Part shown: positions 47,894-60,500 of the stretch, one piece after another
Layout: each line of letters opens with the position of its first letter
Position numbering within the stretch: position 1 is the stretch's first letter
NCBI GenBank assembly: GCA_003693705.1
Contig: RBZT01000657.1
Location: forward strand, 1-64,000
Length of the DNA: 64,000 nucleotides
From: Polymyxa betae
Lineage: Eukaryota; Endomyxa; Phytomyxea; Plasmodiophorida; Plasmodiophoridae
Direction of reading: 5' to 3'
Notes under the pieces: model-generated
Told to the model about the DNA's origin: nothing
What the model saw: only the letters and a program-made list of their open reading frames with translations
The model's database searches: none
Translations under genes and position numbers: made by a program

Positions 47894-50754
47894 ATGAACC
47901 GCGACCAATCGCCATCGTCCTTTCTCCAGCAACTTCTTCAACACCATCGATCAGCTAATCAAGTTCAGGAATTCCTTGATCAATGTCACTCTCAAATCTC
48001 TACATTGGTCCAAAGTCCTGTACTTGAGATCTCACTAGATCGATATTCCCAGACTGAACAATCATTACTTGCTGTAATCAAGGATAGTGACAAATACAGT
48101 GATGTCCAGGATCAGATTGAGCGCGATCTCATTGCCTTTCTCAGTAACAATGATGATCGACATTCAAAATCGGATGATATGGAAGGTTGAATGACATGGA
48201 TATTATAGTTGGGGTATTGATTATTATCAGAAGGATCCAGTTCTGTAATATTGCTGTCGGAAGATGATTCCAATGATGATGATGATGATGGCGACATCAC
48301 TGACTTGATCAATGCAATCTCAGCTACAGATCTGGACGCCGATACGTTCAGCAGATTATCAGCTCGGATCCGCCCCGATCGAGGCCAGGACGACCGTCAG
48401 ATCAGCGCCTTGATCACCGCTCTACATCAATCTAACGATAATCGCCTCGATCATCATCTAATCATCACTCTCTCGTCGCTCTTCAACAGCACCATCTCCG
48501 ATCAGCATCGGATCGAGATCATCCGGGCCGGTACGACCGCAGGCCCAATGATGGTGTCAACCGCTGACCGTGTGCGTCATCAGTGCAACGGCGCCAGCAC
48601 AACACCACCGACGCCCTGGACGGATACGGCCCGATCCTGGTCGGTATGCTGGCCCAGGTCGGACGCGACTGGGGGCCAGTACCGCCCGATGTGATCGGCG
48701 ATACGGTCGTGCTGCTCCTGCGGGATGATGTACGGCTGCAGATGGCAGCTGCAGATCCAGTGGCATCATGGCTGAATTCGTAATCTGGTTGTGTTAGGGT
48801 TTAGGGTTTCTGATCCTGTTTGTATGCAGCTGGATGCTCTGTGCTAATATTCGATCTGTATTGTTATCAGATCCACATATTCCTACACTATTAAATGTAT
48901 TAATGATATCATTGAACAAATTCCACATCACTGATATCTGTGTATTAACATATTGCATCAGATATCGGTTAGCAAAATTTTTAGTTTCATGTTTTTGATT
49001 TCACTACGTGGGAAGATTCATAAACAAGTCCAATTTCGTCGTGGTTATTGTATCGGTGGTTTAGTCTGATTTGTGTATATTCAGATGTGTATATAATCGT
49101 CTATCTAAAGATAATCTACATCGACTCGTGCATACCATTATCAATCATCTATCACATGATATAGTCCTAACTACTACTATCTGGAATCCATTTCTTATCA
49201 CAATGCTCTCAAATATTGATATTATCAACACAATCATTAACACGGATATCGTTCATCGTCTCATCCAACATGCATTATCACCTGTTGGGCCAGTCAGGAC
49301 CGCCGCTCTTCAGGTCGTACTGGCTCTGGCCCAATGGAAACGGGTCGGTCCGATGCTGGCCCCATACCTGGTCGAGCTGGCCCCGCTGCTGCCCGACTCC
49401 CTCGTCCTGGAACTGTTTGCGACCGTCGCCGAACGAGGCACGGCGCCGCCGCCGCACGATTGGGCCACGGTCCTGAAGCCGTACCGGCCCCTGCTGGGCC
49501 AGCGTCTGGTTTGCAGTGCGAGCTGGTGTCAAGCGATCGGGTTGGAATTGGATCGTGATGACGACGAACTGGATCAGACGCTCACTGCCCATGACGATGT
49601 CGAGGACGAGTACGGTCGGCTGAGGTGTCTGGCGGCCCGTTCCTGTCAGGCGGCGTTCTCGGAGCGGCTCCTGCGCCGTCATCCGGATCTCTGTATGGCA
49701 TTATCTGATTATAACATCGTTCATGGCACCCGACTCATTGTTATTGATAATGACGTGGTCGGGATCAAGACCGACGATGAACGTCACGATATTACCGACG
49801 ATATGCACGAGCTTCGCCGCGATATCGTCAGTAATCTGCAACGGCGTGGTCCAGTACGGTTAGCGGAGACCGATTGGTGCGACTTGAGCGAGGTTGTTGG
49901 ACGCGATTCTGTCGGTGAAGATGATGTCGCTGTCCTATTTGAGCCCTGGCGTTATAGTGATGGATATCATGATCGACTGAGAAACCAATTTCATGCTCTA
50001 TGTACAGCTATGAATATCACCAATACTCAACGATTTGATGAGTTGGTTCGGGTGTGCGTTAACGGAACTCGTCAATTAGATCTCGATCTGGTTCGTGCTG
50101 TTTCTACCATCGTTTGACAATGTTTTCCTCCTTTTAAAAGATCACTGTTTTCTATGTTAATCTGTATTGACAGGATGCAAGAGCTGGACTAGATCAGGCT
50201 GTTATTTATATATTCGCTCTGTGTTTGCATTACGCCAATCAGTCTTGTGCTGATCCACTTCCAATGACACTACGATTCCTATCACAATTAACACAAATGT
50301 CATTGGGATCGAAATCCCAGCTGGATGCGTTGACGATCAGATTCGAATTGGTCATGGATCGGATCCTGGACTATGTCAGTTTCATTCTGAGATCGAGTGC
50401 GGTCGGCTGCGGGCCGGTACGGCGCTGTCATCTCATCATCGCCAACGACTGATGTTTATACAGCTATTACGATGGTGGGTATATGAGGGATATCGAGCTG
50501 GTCCATATCATCGTCCATGGCTATTGGTACTGGCTCTAGATCGAAGCGAGATCGTGTTGCTTGCTGAACTGGTCTATCGACTGCGATCTGGGCGACGGCG
50601 TATACGCAGGTGTTGGGGATTGGCCGGGTCGGTCTCTTTACAGGACGTGATCGATATCGTATCAATGCAGAAATGCGATCATGATCAACTCTTGGATATG
50701 GTTGAACTCATCAGGAATACTGTATTTAACGAGTCTCAAATACACCCCGATTGA
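47894..50754 (+). CDS. Helical repeat (ARM/HEAT-like) protein, unknown
   Basis: Seven exons (47894-48185, 48231-48553, 48598-48779, 48830-48967, 49085-50111, 50174-50416, 50464-50754) join exactly to 831 residues. The N-terminus is helical and Gln/Ser-rich (SSFLQQLLQHH), followed by an acidic run DDSNDDDDDGD from a GAT repeat at about 48271. The rest is alpha-helical hydrophobic repeats like ARM/HEAT solenoids (ALQVVLALAQWKRVGPMLAP; YLVELAPLLPDSLVLELFAT). I could not tie it to a named family; proteasome-assembly or transport adaptors with solenoids are possible but unproven. Introns are 45-62 bp except 48968-49084 (117 bp). Intron 48780-48829 contains TTAGGGTTTAGGGTTT. Part of the sequence around 49380-49500 is notably GC-rich. 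Confidence 0.65.
48794..48809 (+). repeat. Telomere-like motif inside an intron
   Basis: TTAGGGTTTAGGGTTT lies in the 50-bp intron 48780-48829. Similar motifs sit in introns at about 5270-5282, 7747-7757, 14468-14476 and 17889-17918 of four other genes. Confidence 0.7.
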
Positions 50755-50987
50755 ATTTGATAGATCAATTTGAATACTTTCGATAACTATATTTGGGTTG
50801 GAAGAATCCACCTATTTTTCGCCTGTTAGTGTAGTAACGGGTTGCAGAGGTGGCTTCTAATGTCTTGTCTGAGTATAGAACAAGTTAATGTTACATCGTG
50901 ATTATGTTTCCCTACCACGCATCGGCACATCGTCATTTCGTTTGGTGGTGTTTACCTGGCGCTTTATCGTCGTAAAACTCGGTCTAG

Positions 50988-51372
50988 ATGTCGGCCAAGG
51001 CGGCGTCCATCGTTCTCGGCAATGCCATACGCGAGCTGCGATTCTATTTCTGTCAGGAGGCGCCCGGGGCTGCGGGGATCAGGTTGTTTTAACGGTTATT
51101 GGCTCCGTTTCCAGAGATTGATACGATCCCAGGCAGTTTGTGACCAATAACTACCTGAATCTGAAGAATTCTAATCCTCATGTATCCATACTTGTTCGTG
51201 AATGTGAAGGTATTATGCCAAAATTTGTGGCTCGCGACGGTACTGCATTCACTGTCAATCCTATCATTTATCATTAAATGTGTTAATAGACATGGGCAAA
51301 GAGAAGACCATTGAAGTACCCGCAATGACATCTGAACAAATCATGGAAGTATTCCGACAACAAACTAAATAA
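50988..51372 (+). CDS. NDUFA2: NDUFA2, complex I accessory subunit (B8)
   Basis: NDUFA2 is a thioredoxin-fold accessory subunit of mitochondrial NADH:ubiquinone oxidoreductase. Exons 50988-51082, 51133-51239 and 51290-51372, with two 50-bp introns, give 94 residues, the family's usual size. Motifs: AIRELRFYFCQEAPGAAGIR, then FVTNNYLNLKNSNPHVSILV followed by RECEG, and PKFVARDDMGKEKTIEV. The family's IRECS/VRECE and PxxxARxxxGxE patterns are kept. Only one of the two thioredoxin-like cysteines near the N-terminus (FCQ) is seen. A functional copy implies the organism keeps respiratory complex I, unlike Rozella or microsporidia, which have lost it. The start ATG overlaps a longer accidental frame beginning at 50888. 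Confidence 0.93.
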
Positions 51373-51413
51373 TGTAATTCACTATCCGATTAGTATATTA
51401 TACTCACTATTTA

Positions 51414-54187
51414 TTAACTACTTTCTTGCGATTTCATCTCGGATGCAATAGTTGCACGTAGGTTTTCTACAGAACTATTCAATTTGTCCGTTGGGTTTGC
51501 AATTTCTTCTTTCACAGCTTTCACTTGATCAATCACTTCCTTAGCAATCTTGCTTTTATCAAGAGCTTCGAGCAGTTGATCAACGAGCGAAAACGGAGCA
51601 TGTAGAATCATTCCAATGACGCGATAAAGTAGTAATATGATTGCCGAAAGCACAATGGCTTGTGGTCGTTGTTCATTTAAAACTTGTTGCGCTAATCGAG
51701 TTTTCATAGTGAATCCAATCTGTTTCAATTTCTTTTTTGGAATATCTTTTATCTGAATGTCACTTTCTGCTGCTAAGGATTTGAACTGCACGAAGAATTC
51801 TGTTGAGTTCTTTTGCAAACTTAATGCTAGAATGGACTGAGAGCTCTTAGAGAGAATCATCTCCGAAAGCTTCTTCCTCTGGTCATCATTTAATCCTGAC
51901 TACAAAAAGGATCAATCAGATTGCCCCAAGATTTAAATCTAGATATTGTACTTTGTCCTCGTCAGCATAGTCTGCATTGCTGAAATAAACATTCAATCGC
52001 AACAGCGCGTCAGAAAGTTCGAGACCAGTGGTTGTGATGAGATATTGCTCCAATGGTACAACGTCGTCCATGAGGTTTGAAAGTTCATTGTTTGCAGCAC
52101 TAAATGCCTGAGTTCCAGATCAATTACGCAATGTAGATTCGATACGAGTATGTTACCTGAAAATGCTCAGACAAGCCCTGAATATGCTGGATCCAGCGCT
52201 TGATTTGCTTTCTACGAACTTCAGATAGATCAATACTACTTTGCGATCCATCATCGAGTATGTGAGGAGAGTCTCGGATCTGCAACCGTTAGCAAATTTT
52301 TTTCTCAACAGTATGGATGATCAACAACCTTCTCAAACTGGCTCTGCAAGCTGGGCGCGATTATAGGAATAATCCCTCCAACAAGAATGGAATCACATTC
52401 AGGAAATGAAGAGGTGAGAGTATTCTTAACGGAGCCGAGATCGAGCGATGGCCCTGATAACATGTTTGATTTTTCAACTCGTCGTTAACATGAGCCATAC
52501 TTATATGCCTAGCCAAGGCATCGTTATTACTACCAGAAGAACTTTTTTTAGAACGGCCTTTCTTTGATTTTGAGCCCTTAGTATCAGCATTGTCTTCAAC
52601 AATGGGAACTGGCTGATAAATATGCTAAGAAAACTGAAGAAATGGACGATAATCACGAAAAAACCTGTTTGCCTTTCTGATGCATGACAACCGCCGCTTG
52701 GGTACCTAGCTCAGTAACGAATGCTTCGAGTGAAGCAACACATGACTTAATAAAGACATTTGAAACAACGAAGACCTTTCATATAGCTCAGAATCAGTTC
52801 GAAGCATGGTGAAAAGAAGCTGACCTTTTCTATATGGTGATATTGCTTCGCAGCCTTTTTCAAAATAGCTGATTCCTCTGCTTTTTTTATAACAGAAGCA
52901 ATATCATCCGCTGGTAGCGATGATGGCAGAATTGACCGGACATCCAACCACGATTCAGATGATAGAATATCTTTGATAGCCGATTCGACCTAAAGCGAAC
53001 ATTACAACAAGGGCGAGCTTTCACTTAGCCAGACCAACCGATTGCAACAGAGCAGGGTTAATAAAAATTCGTTGAAGAAGGATACCATTAGGAAATAACT
53101 CTAAAAGGTATTGTGACGGCTTTGAAAGCCCGGCACCATGTAGCTTGCTAAGTTCGACAAAACTAAGACAGGGCTTAAATAGCGAATATCAATGACATCT
53201 GGTTCATGTACTTGTTTTGAGTATATAAGGCGGAAATGTACTCCTTTTGAGCTCGAATATACACCCAGGGAGTAAACACTCCTAGACAGGCAAAATTAGG
53301 CCTCAGCTATTTAAAAAGTGCAAATACCAAGAGAATTTGAGCCACCAGAAATGCTCCCAGGTAAGGAATCTTCCATTTCTTGGACCCAATTTTTCACCAA
53401 CTTTTCTTGCAACCCATAACCTGATATAAGTGACTGTAAAGACACAGGTCTGGTGCAACCTAGTAATAGTCCTCGAATCTTAAAGCACATTCTTATTCGC
53501 TAGATGCAGAAAATCAGCCAAAAAATTACCTTTGCGTTATTTGTAGTCGCATACAAATCAGTATATAGCTTCTGAGTTTGGAGATTCAGCAGACAATTGA
53601 ATTTTTGACCCAATGAATGCAGACGAATATCCAGTTCAGACTGAATGCGTCCAACAGGAAGGGCAAACTGCTGCGATAGCGCAGCTAGCGTAACCATGCC
53701 CGATTCTAAAACGGCTAAAGACAAATCAGGGCACGCCATTGCAACCATACATCTCAGTTCGCATACATTCGGCAATTTCTGAGCACATTGTATCAATATA
53801 TAATTTCGAAATGATTTGACCGTTGACAAGAAACATTGAGGAACCAGATACAACTTCGCTTGCTGCTGTCTCGATGTTCGCAAGATCGACATTGAGCAGA
53901 TCTGGCAGGTCAGTGATTGATATTCGACCTCCATGTGATCGAACTTCGGACAGAATCTCTCTCCTTAAGCGACCAGGTGTCAAAAACTGCTCAAATTTCA
54001 GAAAGCAGAAACAGAAATTCAAACGTCATCACACTTCTTTCCCAGTTGAAGAGAAAATGAGCTTCAACCGCCCGCTTTCAATCAATTTCAGAACGATTTC
54101 GACACAATTTCTTTCAGACAGCCGTTGGACGATTTCCGCCGCCTGGGCCCGTTCGAGCTCCTGCTGCAAGGCCCAGATCTCGTCCAT
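51414..54187 (-). CDS. UFL1: UFL1, E3 UFM1-protein ligase 1
   Basis: UFL1 transfers the ubiquitin-like modifier UFM1 to targets such as ribosomal protein RPL26 at the ER. The first exon, from ATG 54187, reads MDEIWALQQELERAQAAEIV followed by QRLSERNCVEIVLKLIESGR, matching the family start. Next comes FLTPGRLRREILSEVRSHGG, then RISITDLPDLLNVDLANIE, with winged-helix character. The middle exons (about 52340-53500) are more divergent, with a basic SKKSSSGSN-like linker near 52530. The last exon (51860-51414) has the C-terminal helical domain, including LHAPFSLVDQLLEALDKSKI. UFL1 is absent from yeasts but present in many other eukaryotes. It converges with NDUFA2 (41 bp between stops) and is divergent from MOT1. 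Exon borders in the middle are not fully resolved. Confidence 0.85.
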
Positions 54188-54545
54188 TATTCAAGAAAAG
54201 TAATGCGGGAGGAATTTTGCCTATATTCTGAATGAGCGAAGTGACGTCGTGCCAACTGCAATGCCTGACTCTTTCCAAGTAACCAAGCAGTACAAAGCAA
54301 AAAAGCGAGTCAATCAGTCTGTCCTAGATAGACCGCAACCAAGAAGAGGAAAACTGACGGCACAATGAGGACGCCAATAGTGAAGATGCAGTGATTATGG
54401 TGCGACTTCGAAACCACAGCAAATCAATGTCCGACTTAGGCAATGATATGACCAAATGATGATGAGGAAGATTCAAGAGGTCTCCACAGAGAAATTGTCG
54501 TTCGGACGGAGGTGCGCAGCCCTCTGCTTTGCTTTCGTAGTCATT
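54188..54545. promoter_or_regulatory. Divergent promoter region UFL1 / MOT1
   Basis: About 360 bp between two head-to-head genes. It carries a possible CRE/ATF-like gtgacgtcgt at about 54241 close to the UFL1 start. No other motif or open frame was trusted. Confidence 0.3.
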
Positions 54546-57500
54546 ATGGGCTCTGCAGAGGCTGATGGTGATACCGGTCAACAGGTGGCTATCACAGGCA
54601 CAAGGTTGGATCGTCTGTTCGCACTGCTGGAAGGTATGCAATTCGGTCTGTGTGGAAGTGGTGTTCTGAAACCCTCGGCTCAGTTGGATCGAACACTTTA
54701 ACAAGGAAAACAGCTGCACAACAAATCGGCGAGGTTCAGAAGTATCATCCACATGAGCTTCAAAACTTGTTATTTCGTGTATGAACTTCAATTGCTTTGT
54801 TTCAAGCTTTCACTGAAGGATAGTTCAGCTTAGAAGATATCTCCACCAGAAAAACTGGGATACTCGTACTGCTGCTGGTCAAGCTGTGGAATACATTTGC
54901 CAAAATGTGAAACCTTTCAATCCAAACTGGGATCCTGATGCTAAAGAAGTTGCTGCCTCAGCGCTCGAATCGGAGCACTTTCGTGTTGCTCTGAGGTTCA
55001 GTAATTTTAACCTTCTCGAGATCATCGATCGTGGTCAGCATTTATTGAGCTCTGGCGGAAATGTTTGTTTCATTTTGATAATTACTTTTATCGATGTTTT
55101 ACATTCAGCTTCTTTAGGAGTTCGAAATGGATATTGATATGGGTAATATGGACCCCAAGGCAAGAATCGAAATTCAAAAGAAACGCCTATTAAAGCGTCT
55201 GGGGTTTGACAAAAAGATCGATTGCGGTATTAAGCCCGCGAAATCCATTTTTTGTTTTAGTGAAACAGTGTTAGGAATCGAGCACATTTTCAAGGATGAA
55301 GACTTTGAGATGCAGAAAACCGTCAAGGTGGAAGACAGGTATGAGTATCCTTAACATTGGGATTTCACACTGATCAAGTTTACAGTAAAAAGACGGCTGC
55401 AGCCGTTGTTTCCGCAATGGAAAACTTGAGCTCTCGGGAGCTGAATCGCCTGAAGCGTCTTGAAAAGAGGAAAGGCAAAGGATCGGCGACCTCTAGGGTC
55501 AATGGAGGTTCTGCCAATGCCAAATCTCATACTCCTCAAACAAGTATGAATTCATGTTTGTCTCATCACTCTCGCTCATTTTTCCAGTTGTAAGCGAATC
55601 GGTAACGGATCCCAGTCTGGCCGATCTGCACACCGAATGGCCTTTCATGGCTTTCGCTGAGCAGCTACTTCACGATCTCTTCGATCCAATTTGGGAAGTT
55701 CGACATGGGGCTGGTGTGGGTCTCAGAACGGTTTTGCATTCGTAAGATGATTTTTTTCGTTTTCCGAAACATGGCATTATCGTTAATGTTCAATGAATCC
55801 TGTGATTAGGCATGGGCGTTATAGTGGTATGTCGGTTGCCACCGCTACCGACAATGAAGGTCTCGCCATACAACACAGCGAGTGGGTGGAAGATTGTGCA
55901 ATCCGCTTTCTCTGCGTTCTTGCATTAGATAAGTTTTCTGATTACTCTTCCGGACAAGTTAGTGGGTAAATTGCTCTTTTGCTGTTGGCTGAATCTCTTT
56001 AGGCTGTCTGCCCAGTTCGTGAGACCTGTTCACAGGCACTTGGTGTGCTTATGCAACATGCTCCCAACAAATCACTTCATGCTGTCGTTGACTGCCTCTT
56101 AGTTCTTTCCGTAAGTTTTTTCTGTCCGCTTTCGCTGTGTTTTTTCAAACCAACTACTAGGGTCGTGATGAATGGGAACTGAGACATAGCGGATACCTTG
56201 CTTTGAAATACGTCTTTGCTGTTCGACAAGATTTCATTGAATCCTCTTTAACAAAATTGATTCCGTCTTTGATTCGAGGGCTTAAAGATCAGTATGTCAC
56301 GAGCTCACTTTTCTTTATCGGTTACTGACCTGTCTTCTAGATCAGACGACGTCCGCGCCATCGTTTCAGATTCGGTTCAACCTATTGTTAGTGTCGTTGT
56401 CGAAAAAGCCTCACATGCCGTCCCTGCGCTTGTTTCAGCTCTGTGGTCCGCAATATCTGAATACGATGACCTTTCTGCTGCTACGTCCAGTGTTCTACAA
56501 GCCCTTGCTCAATGTTATTCTCATTGCGGGGTCTGGGTTTTGTTCTGCCATCATGGTTATTAAGCCTTTGAACATAGGTCGCGTCCATTCGCCTTGATGC
56601 CGATCTTTCTGAATATATTCCACGCATCTGGCCTTGCTTGTTTCACAGCTCTCCTTCTGTGAGGCTTACTGCACTAAATACGCTGCGAAAGATTGCTACT
56701 CTTTCGAAGGACGATAAGTCTTGGTTCACCCCATCTCTAGGTCTCGCTTGGCTTCGTACTCAGTTCCAAGTATCATTTTTTCGCACGAGGAGTCTCCATA
56801 TTAACAGATTCTAGGCGCTATTGTTTGAAGATAACCCAGAAGCTGTGGAGAAATCGATATCATTTTGGCGCATCCTTGTCGAACGGATTCATCAGAGACA
56901 TCCAGCTACATTATCTTCGTCTTCAAGTCGGGTTTTAACCGAAGGCATGATTGCCCTTTCAGTTGCCGGTCCTAATGAAGCTCTTGATCCACGTTATCTT
57001 CTAAATTCTTCACACGATAATGACCAAGTTTGTAATTCACTGTTTCCATTGATTTCTCTTCTAACTTTTTCGCAGAGCGAAGAGCAAACTTCATCGAAGC
57101 GTCAAAAGATTTTTTCTGATAATAGGTTTCAATGCTGTTTGTCAAATTCCTACCCCATTGAGATAACTCCCAGTGTGAAAGTGAAGAATTCGCCAAGTGG
57201 TAGCACTGCAATGCTTCTGCGAGGTGCTCGAGCTCTCGGTATTGCCGCTCCTTATTTATCAACTGAGACCCTGCAACATCTCGTTCATTTGCTTGACAAG
57301 CCTCGTGCCTATACCCGAATTTGTGCTTGTGTAGTGTGGTCAGATTCCAAACTACCGCATGCTAATGCACAGTTGAATAAGAATCTCGGTTCAACTATCG
57401 ATTTGAAAAAAGGCAGCTTCTGAACTGTTTGTAGGTCCTCTGCCACATGGTGGAGCGGAATTTGTGGAATTCAAATTCCACCGCGACCGGCTCAAAGCAT

Positions 57501-60500
57501 TGGTTTGCAGTTGCTTATGTGGAAAGCATTGCCCTCAATCTGTTCATTCCAGGTTTCGGAGCTATGTCGGAATCAAAATTTGCCGTTTGTTGAACCGGTG
57601 ACCTTTGAATCAGCAATCGCGTTGCTAACTGATCAGGTATCCAGTGCTCAGCCTGCTCTTTCTCAGGCTATTCTTGCCACTAAGGGTATTATTAGTTGGG
57701 TTTTTAAGTCTTTTAAGCTGAAAACCGTTCTAGCTAGATCGGAAAATGAGTGTCGCGCTTTGGTTTCAATCATCAACGCCTGTGCTGCTTGTGCCCTTCT
57801 TTCTTGTCAAGATTCAATTCCGGACAAGTTAAATCCAATAATCAAGCCTCTTTTAAAGGCTGTGGAGAAACAACGTCAGGCCGAGCTTCAAGAGCGATCT
57901 GCGAAAGCTCTTGGTAATGACATTCAGATCGCTGTTACTGTCTTGCTGAGTTAAATTAGGGACGCTTGTCCATCGGTGCATTGGACGTCCTGGTGCTGCC
58001 AATAACAAACTTCTTCAAAAACTTGTTGGCGCTGCCACTCTAATGCGCGACGAAACTCCTGTATCCTCCAACAGACAATTTGTTCTTCGTCTATTAACTT
58101 GGTATTCTCTAGTCTGAAGATCGTGAAATTGAGCTACGTGGCACTCGCCGAGCAATTCAGGCGATATGTGACGCTTGTGGAACCGACCTTTTCTCATCGT
58201 TGCCTATTGTCTATGAAATGGCGTCATGCACAATGAGAAGGTTTCGAGATGGGTCTTCCAATAATGACTGGAACAGTGAAACAAATCTGGTCTGAATTTC
58301 CGATGGTTTGACTCCATCCCAACTGAAAGGCAATAGGCATCTCTGTTTCTTGAAATGCAGTTCTTGTCACTACTTTTACATTACGCCGATCAAGAACTGA
58401 TTCGATCTAAGATCCCTGAACTTCTTCCTTTAGTGTGTCACTGTCTAATTCACTCTTCGTCCTCTATTCGTGATCAAACTGCCATTACCCTGACTCATTT
58501 CTGCAAAGCGGATCTGGTCTACTCCTTTGAATATGGTTTGAATCAGCTTACGTTGCTAGAAAACAATCTCATCTAATTCCAGTGATAACGAATATTGTTC
58601 CTTTGCTGTCGTCTGCGAAAAATGACAGTGCAAGAGCTGGTGCATCAATTGCAATTCATAAGTGTTTATCCGAGCTGGGAGTCCTCATTGTACCATATTT
58701 GGCATTCATTGTCTCTCCACTGTTAGCAAGGATGACGGATCCGGTACTTGGTACGTGTCTCCATGCTCTGGCTGGTTGTATTTTCACGAAAATCAGAGAT
58801 CAGAGAAATTGCCAGTCTGAGCTTCGCTGCTGCAGTTCGGCTTATGCCGTTAGAATCCGGTGTTGCTGATCCAGAAAATATGAACCCCCAGGTTTAACCT
58901 TTTTTTGGTTCTCTCGATCGGAATTAATGGAATCTCAGCTATCAGTTAAACGGGCCGAAAATCGTGCTTTTATATCCCAGTTGCTGGATGGAACGCAAAT
59001 TCCCGATTACAAAGTTCCCGTCAAGGTCAAAGCTGAACTGAGGCGTTACCAGCAAGAAGGTGTCAATTGGCTGTCGTTCTTACAAAGATCCAACCTTCAC
59101 GGGTTTGTCTGTTTGGCATTTCAATCATGGAGTTCTCACCTTCTTGCTCTTCAGCATTATATGTGACGACATGGGTCTCGGTAAGACATTGCAGACCATG
59201 TGCATTGTAGCGTCTTGTGTTGCTGAAAGACGCCATGCCTGTGCTGAAGTGCTCCCTACTCTGGGTACATTGGATTTTTTTTTCAAATTTCCGTTCAAGC
59301 GGCCGTACATTGCTTTCATGATGACTGCTTTAAACTGATTGTGCTCTCAGTTTTATGTCCTTCCACTCTGGTTCATCACTGGGTATTCGAAATCGAGAAG
59401 TTCTGTGAGCCATCCGATTTAACTGGATTTGCCTATGATGGTACTTCCAACGTCCGGGCCTCTTTGAGACAGCACATCTTCAAGGAAGCTCGTGATAACG
59501 TTGTAGTGATGTCATATAATGTTACTTGGGCTTTGTTACTATTTGCTGGCGGTCTGACTCCTTTTCAGGTTTGGCGGTCGGATCTACAATACCTGCAAGG
59601 AATCCGTTTCAATTATTGTATCTTGGATGAAGGCCATGTCATTAAAAATCCCAAATCTCGTCTCACGGAAGCTGTTAAACAAATTCGTGCTAACCATCGC
59701 CTTGTGTTGTCTGGAACCCCGGTTCAAAATGTCGTCACCGATTTGTGGTCGATTTTCGACTTTCTGATGCCTGGCTATCTTGGTAGGTCCATATCCTATG
59801 TGTTTTGGGCTGTTTATCGATTCTATTGTGTCAGGCTCATTTCAGTATTTCAATGCCAAATACTCAAAACCGATATCGCTTGGAAGCGCAGCCAAAGCGA
59901 CTGAGAAAGATCAGGAATGTTCTATCAATGCTCTTGAGAATCTACACAAACAGGTTACATCAGAAATGGTCTGTTATGCCAGACTGAATGTAAACAGGTA
60001 CTGCCTTTCTTATTGAGACGTGTTAAAGAAGATGTTCTGGATGATCTTCCTGAGAAAATCATTCAAGACTATTACTGCGATTTAGCACCATTGCAGGTTA
60101 CTTTTTAACTCTCACACCTGTTGCTGGTCGTTAATATCGCATTTAGCTGGAGCTGTATGATTCGTTCTCTAAGAGCTCTGCGGCTCAGGAGGCTCAGTCC
60201 GATATCTCTTATGACCAGATGAAAGATTCTAGTCCAAATGGTTTATGTTGTTTCTAAGTTTTTTCTGGATAATGCTAAATATTCATCAGATGGTGCGAAG
60301 CATGTCTTTCAAGTGTTGCAGTATTTGAGGAAGTTGATAACGCATCCATTGTTGGTTCTCGATCAGAGTCATCCGGAATATCAACGTGTAACCGCGCAAC
60401 TGAAGCAGAACAAGCAATCGCTTCACGATCTAGGTAGAAATCGCTCTTCTGGATTTATTCTGTTTTGACTGTTGAATAGAGTTCTCTCCCAAGCTTCTGG

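Noticed and set aside
49278-49682. 134-codon minus-strand frame inside the helical repeat gene
   Set aside because: The region is GC-rich, which keeps opposite frames open. The plus strand is continuous over 1,027 bp and joins in phase at both ends.
50888-51121. 77-codon frame starting MLHRDYVSLPRIG
   Set aside because: It overlaps the first NDUFA2 exon in another frame, and the NDUFA2 model reproduces the whole family domain.
54324-54791. 155-codon minus-strand open frame
   Set aside because: It lies opposite the MOT1 start and promoter; the plus strand matches the MOT1 N-terminus (TRLDRLFALLE).
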